Below are positions 43,801 through 55,800 of a stretch of 64,000 nt of DNA, in pieces. The stretch's first letter is position 1. Each line of letters starts with the position of its first letter. A program made the position numbers and the translations under genes. This stretch comes from Euptelea pleiosperma. Lineage: Eukaryota; Streptophyta; Magnoliopsida; Ranunculales; Eupteleaceae. The stretch covers positions 31,086,978-31,150,977 of the forward strand of contig CM068553.1 in assembly GCA_035048495.1 (NCBI GenBank), written 5' to 3'. A model generated the notes under the pieces. That model was not told the origin of the DNA. It did not search any database and worked only from the letters and a program-made list of their open reading frames with translations.

Positions 43801-46800
43801 TCATATGTAGACGGATTTGACATCACTAGGCCCAAAACTGGCAGCACAGACTGGACACTTCCGGTGGCGAGCGTCAAGTGTTCTCTGGACGCAGGTGTTG
43901 CAGAACAGATGGTAGCACTTGGTGATGACAACCTGAGAGCCCAAGAGCAGAATGTTATGTAACAGAAAAAGTAGCCAAAAAATTCCAGTACTACCATTGC
44001 AGAAGACGCATAAAAATTGTACAGCAATCTTGAGACACCACGTAAGATCTACCATGTTCTACAAGGTTTTGTCAATGGGAATCTAAGATTCAGAAATCAA
44101 CTAAACCACCTCCAATTAATGGGCATGTAGAGCATCCACTCAAATGCAACATAGATACTACTCTACCCAACCATGTCATACGCGTCAGGCACAAGTTGAC
44201 ACTCCTTTTCAAACAAATTATAAAATTATTCAATCTTTTTCTTATCTAAATAAAAACTTTCTATATTCTAAACATCTCTATCAACGAATCATTTTATGGA
44301 TGAGACTCATGTTGGCATGTTGGGTTTCTGGGGATCAGTATCTTAACACGAACACAAGTCCATGTTAATGTTACTTGGTGTGGGACTAAAGATGTGAAAC
44401 TTACCTTTTATCATAAAAAATAAAAAAAAACTGTTTGAATCATACAAACCATAAGTACAGCCTCTGTCAACCGGTATGGGTACAGGTGTCAGATACGGGT
44501 GTCCAAGTGGTAGACTTGCACAACCCCCAATAGGGAATTATACTAGTATGAAGGGTTTTCTCCACACCAAATGTCTTCCCAAAACCTCACTCTATTCCCC
44601 ACCCCTATCTTGAAATGAATCCCCTCATTGAAGAGATCATAAATTTTAGAAATTCCCTTCCATAAGCCAACTCCATAAGACAAACGGGCCCAATCACTTT
44701 CCCAACCAAGAGGTTTGACCCCATATTTGCAAGCCACAACTTGACTCCATGAACTCCACGAAGAGCCATAGCCCCTTGCCCAACAGAGATTAATCCTATC
44801 CCCCAACTCGAGAAAACTCAAGCCACCCTCCATCAAATGATATTTCTTCTCATCATCCTTCCCATGCCATACAAAATTTGTAATCAGTCTCTTCAGCCTA
44901 TTAGCCACACTAAACGGAATAGTAAAGAGGAACAGAAAGTATAACCACTTTAAAGAGATATCTGGATTTCCCCAAAGCGGCTCCTCAATTATTCCAAGAA
45001 CGGGATTCCAAATGGCTTCAGATCTACAAGGAGCACCAAGGGGGAGACCAAGGTAAGAAGATGGAAGGACTCAACTCTACAACCCAAACTACCTGCTAAC
45101 TCTTCCAAATTGAGCTACTACACTAAAAATCTCACTCTTGTTTAAATTGATCCGAAAATCAAATACCGCTTTAGAATATCTAAGGACACATCTTAGATAT
45201 CTAAGCTGGTTGTGGGTAGGGCTGCAACTCAAGCGGGTTGGGTCAGGTTATAGGTCAAACCTAACCCAACCCGACCTTCAAGACTCATAGCCCGAGCCCG
45301 AACCCAACCGAAGTCGGGCCTGAAGATCCCAGCCCGATCAGGTTGATCGAGTTCGTAGGATTGGTCGGGTTGGGAGCCCCCTCTCTTATTTTACCTTTAA
45401 AAATAGAAAAAAAAAACTACCAAATTTGGAAATCCACGAGGCGGTGGTAGCTAGCTGCACAGGCACAGACGCAAGAGCACCGACACGGCAAGAGTAAGCA
45501 GTGGCGGTGGTAGTAGTTGGTGGTGGTGGTGGCACAACAGCCACAGGCAGCACGGCAGACGTGGCGCACGGCGCAGAGATAGGGAGAGAGAGGAGGGAGG
45601 GTGGAAAGAAGGGAGAGACGAGAGAGAGATGATGGAGGACGAGGGAGGAGCAGAAGTAGGGTAAGAGAGACGAGAGGGAGATGAAGAGTGAAAGGGCAGC
45701 CCGAGTCCAACCCGATTTTGATTGGGCTTCTTATAATCAGGCCCGAGCCCGAGCCCGAGCCCGAGCACGAAATGGTCCAACCCAACCCGAGCCCGAAGTC
45801 GGGTTGAGACCATTGGGTTCGGGTTGAGACCGCCCAAGTTGCAGCCCTAGTTGTGGGATGCTTTAATGAAGAAAATGGTATCATCAGGAAATTGGAAAAA
45901 ATGGAAAGGGGGAAAGAGGATCTCCTAATCTAAGATATCTATAACTCCTGAAGTAATCAAATGGAGAACCGGTAATCAAAACTGAGAAGAAAACACTAGA
46001 AATGCAGACTTTAATCCACCCTAAGATAGTCGTGGGATGCTTTAATGAAGAAAATTGTATCATCGGGGAATTGGAGAACATGAAGGGGAGGAACTCCTTA
46101 TCTAAGACCTCTATAACTCCTGAAGTAATCAAATGGAGAACCGGCAATCCAAACTGAGAAGAAAACACTAGAAATGCAGACTTTAATCACTTCCTCCAGT
46201 TTATACCAAACCCCAATTTGTGTAACGTGTAATCCAATAACTTCCAATCAATATGGAATTATACCTTTCCCGTGTCAATTTTACATTAGATCCCTGGTTC
46301 TCCCAATCGAATTTTGGAGTTTATGCACACATTGGCTATCAGTACACCATCCAAAATATGTCCACCTCTGATAAAAGATCCCAGAGATTGAGAAAAAAAA
46401 TTGCTGAACCCACGACCTCCTTCAATCTAGAAGCCACCAGCTTAGCTAAAATCTTGTACACACTACCAATAAGATTGATTGGCCGATGGTCAAATAGGGA
46501 TTCCGCTTCTTTTTTGGGAAAAAGAGTGATAAAGGTGTTGTTAAAACTCCAATCCAACGCTCCTAATACTTAAATATTAATCATTGCCTCATTGGTTGAC
46601 TATAAATAAAATAACCCAATTAACATATATTTTACATTTTGATTTTTGTTTGTTTCATTTTATATATTAATTATTTCCTTTATCTTTTGCATTTCTTATG
46701 TACTGCAAAGAAATATATACTTTATAAAGACCAACTAGTGCGTCCTGGTTCTTTTCGCTCACCACCGTGTCAAACACTGAAATAAAAACACAATCGAAAG

Positions 46801-49800
46801 TGGCCTCAGAATCACAATCCATGACAACAAGAATCGACCCCGTGTCTGGAGCAAATCACTTTATCAAAGTGATGGGAGTTGGGACCCATACCTGCAAAAC
46901 TACAAGCACACACTCTTTGCAGAAGATAAAATCCCACTTCCTAGTAGTGTTGGATGCTCAACGCCATAAGATTTGGTGTGCGAGTCAAACACTACACACA
47001 AGCCCATAGGATACTAAAGATAGCATTTAGATCTTTTACCTCCTTAGGTCTGTCGTGGCAGATACTGCACTTGAGTATTTCCCTGTATTCTCTGATTTCA
47101 TGCTGAAGCTTCTCCAAGACTGATGACCCCTCAGTGTGTACACTAAGAAGTGTAGCTTTCCTTGTCAAGACTTCCAACTCCTCCTCTATTCTTTTCTTGT
47201 TAAACCTGATGAATTAGAAGAAAAAAAACTGAGCGCTGACAGCCTAAGATTCATAGGAACTGGAAGAGAAGGAAGTTATACAATTATTACCTCTCTTTCT
47301 CTAGTTCTATCTGCAGCTCTGCAACACCCACTCGGCTTCTCCCAACCTTGGACTGAGATTCCTCCAGTGACTCCTTTAACTGCTGAGATTCTCTCCTTAC
47401 ATCCAACAGCCTCTTTTGGGCATTCTCCACAGCAGCTAAGCTCTGCCACTTATCTTCCGCAAGTTTCTCAACATGCTCTGAGCACATTTTCAGCTGCAAA
47501 GCAAGTAACAATGACCCAAAATTCAAAATGCTGCGAACTGATTTGGTTTGAGTTTACAATGAGACTTAGAAATACCTGGTCTTCAATTCGTGCTCCTTTG
47601 AAATCATAGAAATTCAGAGATGCATTCACTTGCTGCAACTCTTTTTCCATAGCTTGTTTTCCCATGCGCAAAGCATCTTGCAGCTGTCTTGCCCTCATAC
47701 CCTCTAAAACGAGCTGGAACAGAAATGGTCGGGATAAACAGATTGCATTCTAGAAGAAAAGCTTGAAAAAGTAATTATAAGAACTCATCTTATTTACCGC
47801 ATCCCAAATATTTGGGGTTGACAACATGAGTCCTATTTCTCCATTCAGAAATTAGTGAGATAATAATGCCAACAAGTCTCCAGAAAACCAATGACAAAAC
47901 AAGCCCAATAGGATGATGCATCAGCCCACATGCAAGTGTAACACATGGATATGCACACATACGATCTCATGCATGGTTCAAAGTTTCAACAGAAACCAAA
48001 ACATTCCACCCAATTCGTTACGGTTTCACCATAGGACAAAACAATATTATGTTCAGTCCGTTTCGCCCAAAACCAGGTTTCGTCCATAGAAATTGCACTA
48101 TTGGTTACACCAGGTTTCGGTAAGTTTCGTCCGAAACAACCAAAATGATAACTGGTACTTGCAACCAATATCTCATGCGTCCATGCGTCCAAGCACAATC
48201 CTTCCATTTACAGATGTGTGATAATGATCCTAATATGTATTTAACCGAATTTCACTAGTACAACTCTAGGAAGATTTCATGGAGTGCAATTTAAGACACA
48301 AGAAGCCCATGGACACAGTTTTCAATGTCAGGCAAGGTCACCAAGTGTCAAAAACACTGAACCCATTTAATATGTAGTTTACTTACAGTTAATATGGATT
48401 ACCGAAAACAATATTATCATAAGACTTGAGTTTTGAGTTCAGCACACTATACGTACACATGACCCACAAATGAACTGATTTGAATTCCATACCATTCTAT
48501 TTATGGACCAGCCATAGCCAAAACAATCATATTGGTTGAGAAGGAAAAAAAAACTTAATGAGGTAAAAGGTGATTAATGGCCTGAAAGAATATTACATTC
48601 CATAACTAGGATTCGTCGAAATTTGCATGGATTTTAGGCAATTGTCCACTCAAAAGCCATCCAACTAAAGAGTCCAGATCAGTTCATAGGTGGGGTATGT
48701 GCAGCATTAAGGATGCAAACTTTTGTATCATTGATGGATGCAAAACACTTTCCCTTACTATAATCATTACACATGCAATCTCAAACTACGAATGATTATC
48801 AAAAGCCCTAATTAGGAATGCCTGTCTGGGAAGTAAAAAACATGGCACAGATGTTACAAATCAGTTAGATTACCCCAAGTATACCAAGAATGTGATACAT
48901 GACCGAGCTTGTAGCTCATTTGGATTTTCTAGTATAACTTCAAGCAGGAAGAAAATCAATGACATTGTATAGATTTTCTGGAACCACATTTCACTAGCAA
49001 TTGCGACCTGCTGTAAGGTCAATCTGAGCACTCAAAATAAAATTCCCATGCACCTCCAAGAAAACCTTTATCTTGACAAATTGGATAGACAGGGTGAGGA
49101 TTTACGTACATATGCATGCTTTATGAGAACCATGGTTCAAAACTTTGTTTTGGTAGTGTCCCGAGACAATACATTGAGCTAATTTAAGCAGTAAAACTGG
49201 TTTTAAAGCTTATTTCATGATATGTGTGTATTTTACAACACAGAAATGCTAAAACACAAGTTTGTAGCCGGATTAAACATTAGAAAATGGTTTTAATTTT
49301 ATCATGACATATATTGTATTCCATTGTTTCGTTCCATTTCGTTTCGGTCGATACATCTCGTTCCGACAGCTTGCCAAAACAATGAGATGATACGATATTT
49401 TAAACCTAGATGAGAACTTACAACTGTCGGGAACAACGAAAAAAAGATTAAACGTTGTGATCCAATGGGTCCTACAATAATGTGGGACCAACTTCATAAT
49501 AGTTTCTCGTTACATTCCATAAAGCATTTCCAAGTGTAAAGATCACATTAGCACTTTGTACCAAGACTTCATGTTGCAACTTTTGATCAAGACTTTATGT
49601 TGTAACTATCAGCTATTCATTATCTATTGGATAGTTCCTAAAATTGTGCAAGATTTGTTTATTGGATAGCAATCAGATGCTTTTAGTCGCCACTCGTCAG
49701 GGCTGTCTTCTTTGGAGGCTTCTACAGTTTGCCACTTGTTGGTCTATTTGGAAGGAAAGGGACAATCACATTTTTGAAGACAAGGAAAGTCTCTGGAGCC

Positions 49801-52800
49801 AGTAGTCTTGAAGATCAAGGGTCCAATGTTCTATTGGTCCTCTATCCATTTTGAGTTTAGGAATCTCAAATTTGAGGACTTTGTTTTCGAATGGGGAGGA
49901 TATTGTAGATGATTGAGACTAATTCTCAGTTGTATAGTTTTTGTGCGCATTAGTGAGGGTCATTCTCACTAGTTCTCTTCTTATTTGCTTATCTAGGCTC
50001 TGCCCTATTCTCTTTCTCTATAATCTTTTTCTTAAAAAAACTCATGAAATTTGAAGTGGGGTGTTAAAAGGGCGTTTATCCAAGAAAATATGCGAATAGA
50101 ATTAAAATCCGTGAAGGAAAAAAAAAGGAAGGCGGGGGGGTTGAGGTATCAGTATATCCAGAACTGACCATTACTAATTGGGTCCGAAAGGATGGACACA
50201 AACCCAACGTTGTATCGCGTAATCGAGTGCCAATTGAAACCCCAGAAGAAAATCCCAGGGTCAAATTGTCCACATAATTAGCATGACAAACAGTTTTGAG
50301 TACACACCTTAACAGTGAAGCAACCTTCGAATTTTCACACAAACAACAAATAAATAAAAAAAGCAGCTACTGCCAGAACCAAAATACAAATAAAAGTTAC
50401 AAACATCCATAACAATAATGGAACTGAAATCACCTTGTGGATTGAGGACAGAGAAATTAATTACCTTGATGTTGTAGTCATCTCTCTCTGTGATTTGTAG
50501 CAACAGGTGTTGGTTTTGAGTTTGCATATCTTCGTATGCCTGCCCAATTGACTGCAGGTAACAGAAACCAGACTAATAGTCTTATTCCTGGTTTCTTGAA
50601 CATGAACAGACATATTCCATGTACAAAAAAGAAGAAGAAGAAGAGAGAACTAACCTCAATCTCTGATAAGTAGGCTTCACCCTCCTCATGTTTAGATTTC
50701 AGGACTTCAGAAAGACTAGATACATCCCTGAATGAGCGAAATCGAAAGATTAATGATTCTTTTTTGCAAATTCTCCAAAACAAGGAAGAAAGTACTCCAT
50801 GAATGTTAATATCCAGTAACACGTGACAACTTCACTTGAATCGCTAAACCAATATAAGTGAAACCACAATCACAGAAAGCAACAGCATCGAGAAATGAGC
50901 TTCGGCCTTGAAGATTCAAACTACGTTAAAAGAATAAAATTTTAAGAGAAGTCTCAAAAATTCTAATAATAGTGGTCAACAAGCTGGTGAACAACAGTAG
51001 ATAGTAGATAGTATACCAGAAAACTGCTTTGTTTCGAGGGTCTGAGAAGTGGTAGTCCTCAATGAAGAAGCTTATGATTAGTTTCCCCTTTTTTTTCTTT
51101 TGGATTTTGAGAAGCTAGAGATGGAACTATTGCATTAACATTATGTGAAGACGAAAAAAAATTACCTTCCAGAAGCTTCCAACTTCTGTCTCAGGTCAGC
51201 AATCTCAGCTTCTGCTGTCGCCAGCCTCTGTTGGGATATGGCTTCAGCTTCATTTGCTGCTTTAACACGCAACTCCAAGCTATGCTCATCAAGAGAAGAT
51301 TTGAGACTTTGAACTTGTGCCCATGCCTGGTATTCCAAATCTCTTGCTTCTATGACATCCCTGCCAGTTAGAAAAGAAATTCCTAAGCAGAATGCCACCA
51401 TTTTAAACCAAATATAAATTGAACACTTCATATTCTCTAAGCAACTTGATTCAAGTAAGATATGTTACCCGGACAGTTCAAAAATGGATGATGTACCCTT
51501 GTCGGGCACTTCATTTTCTAAGTGTAAATGATGTGTCCAGGAATGTCTCAGCAGTATCCGGGTAACAAAGCCCATTTCAATGAATTCAGTACGGTAGAAG
51601 AACATGATTTTAACACTAAAGGACCATTAGCAGCTCTGTGATTATGATATTTTGAGAGAAAAAATGACGATCACTAAGATGCTACTTGTAAATAGATCTA
51701 GGATTACCTGGCTCACTAAACAAGAAGCATCTACCTGGTTCACTAAACAAGGAGCATCATGTTACATCTTATCATTCCAATTACTGATACAGCCTTAGCG
51801 TAAAGCTTGTTTGAGATTTCAATAAGAAGATTCAAAGCACTCACAAACTGATCCTTTGATCCAAACCAGACAGTAAAGAAAAATTGAAACCGACACATCG
51901 CCAAACAACATTGTCATATCATATGCATCATTTACCAAAATTGACCCAAATCATGCATTCCGATCTGTGGCTCCAGCACCTCAATAAACTAAGAAGCATC
52001 TAATTGTAGTAATATCCTGTACAAAAGGGCATCTAACAGGAACTAACATCCAATAATTTCCCCACAGTTGAGTTAATTCAAGTCCTGTCTGCGCTAATAT
52101 TTCCCATCTCCCCATTGGGTTTTGGACTGTTATGTGGCAAGTGGGGTAGACAAACCTCTATCTCGACTCTGCACTGTTTCAAGGAGCAGGTTGTCTTTCA
52201 CATAGGTTTGTGTGGGGCTGATATTGATTGTGAAGGCCGAGTTCAAAGAGGCAAGAAGCCCAACAAGGAATGGACCCCAAAGGTGCAATCAGTACTGACA
52301 CGAACACACGTATCTCCATGTGGAACCCACAAGGGCGTGTCATTAGGTGTGTCAAAATAACATGATCCGCGTGCATACACACATGCGCATATATAAATGT
52401 GTGTGTTAAAGAGAACTATTTTATTTTAAAAGTATATACATATCCATATTACTTGTAATAGGTCTAATAATATGATAAATTAGTGCTTAATAAATGTTAT
52501 TTGAAGTTTATAATGTTATTTTTGTGGCGGAATACATCATCTTCATTACTTCTGCACAACATAAGAGAATCATTGAGCTTTGTTCCGAAATTATCTATTG
52601 AATACTTGTTGTTTAGTTCGCATTTTTGTCAACTTAGAACTACGAATCTGAAGTGCTCCCAAGTTAGAAAAATGGAAGCACGATTAAAGAGCAGGAGCAT
52701 AGCCCTACATAAGAGCTTCCTACAACTAAGGTGTGAATAACCAATGAGCGAATTGCGAGAAATTATAATCCCATGAGTAAAAAATCAAGCATAAGATATT

Positions 52801-55800
52801 CTAACCTGGAATCAGTGGATTCACGTCTATACATTTCTAGAATTAGCTTCAACTCTTGATCACTTTCCTTCAAATCACGGACCTGCAGCAAAAAGGACAA
52901 AATTACAAACTTTTTTATAGGAAAATGGGCCCGACATTTTGTTAAAGCCAAAATCAATGTGAACAAGATTGCAAATTGCGGAGTCAACCACATATCCATA
53001 ATCCATGGGCGATTTAATGCATCAATTAACACCACAGAGAAAAAGTAAACATAATTGAAAGAGAAAATAATGAAATACAAGGAAGGTGAGGAAAAGATCC
53101 CTCCTTCGACATAAAGGATCCAACGCCACTATTAGCCAGAATATTGGATCATGTAGGATTAACTATACAATAATTTAATAACTCGATAGCTAAATTACAA
53201 AATAGCACAACAGTAGGTAGCTCCTAGAATCAAAGGACGAAGCTATGGGTGATCTAACTAAATCCTTATGGTATTATTCGGCAATGGGAGAGTAGCAGAA
53301 AATTTCAAAAAAATATCCATATGAAAATAGGTTTATCACCCTGAAAAGAGTTTGAGAGAAAATTTATGAGAAAACAATATTCATGTCACTATTCAATGCC
53401 CTCCATAATTTAATTATCATTTTTTTTTTGCAAGCTCCCCACGAGAGCAATTATTGATGCCATGTACTTGTATTACAGATTCACCCTTTTATCAATAACA
53501 AAAATGTATTTGAGTATAGAAAATTATACACAGGTAGGGAATAGCATTTCCAAGATAAAAAAAAAAAAAAAGAAATAAATTGTACAAAACTAAGCAATGG
53601 AATAACAATCGGTTGGGCCTCCATGGACAACAAACTCCTAATTACTAGCAATACCCTCCTTGATTTATTGAAATTCTTTCAAAATACACCCATTCTATTA
53701 AAAGTCAACTGGTAGCCTCCCAAACATCTGGCAAAGTCAGACTTCTATCATTAAAAAATCTGACCTTTGCGTTTTGCCAAACACCCCAACGAAGGTCATA
53801 TGAAAGAACCTGAAACATCCCAAATATCTGTAAGAAATCCCCAATTGATACCATATAACGAAAGAAAGAATCTCCATACCTCCTTGGCAAGCTTACAATG
53901 GATGTGTAAGTGACATTCTCTTCGTGCTCCATACACATTATAAATTCATTTGTAATAGCCATCCTACCGTAAATGACGAATCAACGGTCAAGAATTTGAC
54001 CAAGGAAACATTCCAAATGAAAGCCTCCGCACAAAGGGAAACCAGCTTTCCCAAAAAAAATCAATCAAAGAACATTCCTCAGATAAAATGAGCGTACGAA
54101 AATGTACCTCTGGGTCCTCTTTCCAAACACAACAATCCTCCCTATCAATCTATCCACAAGATTGTGAACCTCTACACCCCAATGTCTCTTTCCAATCAAT
54201 TGCTTCTGAAAACAAATTACAGAACAACCTTCCCATTTCTTCTGATAAAATAATGATCCACTCTAAGCCTATTGGGGAGAGGGCACACACATCACATAAC
54301 TTGCCTACACGACACCATATGTCTTCCCAAAATATAATTCTTACATTCCCTACATTAAAGCTAATTCTTTCAACAAAAGCTCATGAATCTTCATAATCTC
54401 CTTCCAAAAACCTACCCCATCTGAGGACATGACCTCTCAACAATCCCAGATCTATTTGTGGACCCCATATTTACGACAATCACCCGATTCCAAAGGGCAT
54501 TAGCTTCCTTAGTAGACCTCTATAACCATTTTCCAAGAAGCACACAACTCATCACTTCCACTCTTTTAAACTCAAAGCCCCCATACTTCTTTGGCCGACA
54601 CACCAACTTCCATTTACAAGATGAAATCACTTCTAAGGTCTATTTAGGAACCACGTGAAATTCGAATTGGAAATTACAAAACTAGAAATTGTAATTCTTT
54701 GAAATCTTAATTCTTGAAATTAAAAATCTTGTCTTTGGGAGTACCTAGAAATTGTATAGAATTAATCGATGATATTAAAGTAGCAAATAACAAATAAACA
54801 ATGCGAGTTAGACCCAAATCCTATCAATCCATACCCATTTTAATGGTTTTTGTGTTGTCGGGTTTGGATCCTATGCCTAGTGATCAAAACTTTGTCAAAT
54901 GGTGTTCTTGGATCTGACTGAATCTTAACATAATTGGTATATAAACACTAAAAGAAGATGGGATCCGACTAGGGCCTGAAATGGCACAGCTCAAATTCGA
55001 GAGCCTACCCCATTCAAACCTGTACTTTGTAGATTTAGGTATTTAAGATATGATCCAAATGAAAAATGGGTCAGACACAAATGTGAGTGGGCTGACCCGA
55101 GTCGGATTGGGTTAGGTGCGGGTCCTAGGTCTAGGCAATCGGATCGAGTCGAACTAGGGTTTGGGCCTTGGATCCTTATAATAAAATATATATTTGTAGT
55201 GGAACCAACTCATATTTCCACACGTGGATCGGATCTGGATCTTACATGTAGATCATGGCTTGGATTTAGATCTTATGGATCTGATTCAAACCCAAATTCA
55301 TATATGGGTCACAATGTTGGATATGGATAGGGATCTACCCCCATCAACCCATTTCAAACCAATTGAACCGACACGCATATGTTAATGGGTTGGGACTGTA
55401 TCATGTAATACGGATCATGTAATATGGATCCGGGTCTAAAAGCCTTCCTCAAGTTACCCGAAGCGATACGCCACCCCAAATCACCCAAGAATGCCGCGAA
55501 GATTAGCCACCTTATCTTTAGAAGTTCCTACGAAAATAATTGCATCATGAAAAAACTAAAGATGTGATACCAGTTGATACCACGGGTCCCTCCTCACCTA
55601 CTCCAAAGTTTTCAATCATTCAATATCCCTTCGCCTTCATAAGAAATTACGGCGTGTTTGATTGCACAGAAAATTTTCCCGAGAAAATACATGTGGGAAA
55701 TGCCTTAAATAGCTGATAGATTGCAACTGAGAACACATATTTCAATCATGTGAGAAAATAAAGGCGTAGTTTCAAGTGGAAATGAATTCCGGGCTAAGTA

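Larger units (their letters stand above)
44540..46570 (-). mobile_element. 5'-truncated L1-type LINE relic in the RING-splitting HUB intron
   Basis: Read on the - strand from 46570: [20 protein letters not shown] and [17 protein letters not shown] (reverse transcriptase start), [15 protein letters not shown], then FPDD where the active-site FADD is expected, then [19 protein letters not shown] and YLGLPLGAP. 44908-44543 gives the C-terminal zf-RVT region (RFWEDIWCG). It is interrupted by a tandem duplication and by a hAT element. Dead by stops and frameshifts; same orientation as HUB. Confidence 0.85.
47714..50464. other. HUB intron (2.75 kb)
   Basis: Contains the GTTTCGG-rich element at 47974-48180, the GGTTCAAAA-ended element at 49134-49409 and a + strand LINE end at 49680-50040, annotated separately. 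The rest is unclassified AT-rich DNA. Confidence 0.5.

Noticed and set aside
43339..43962. 207-residue open frame on the + strand
   Set aside because: It overlaps the HUB last exon on the opposite strand; the RING is clearly the real coding content.
45417..45884. 155- and 128-residue minus-strand frames
   Set aside because: They lie within the non-autonomous hAT element and come from GC-rich subterminal repeats.
54809..55438. Possible TIR element (TAGACCCAAATCC / GGATCCGGGTCTA)
   Set aside because: Ends agree only partly and flanking 8-bp sequences (ATGCGAGT, AAAGCCTT) do not match.
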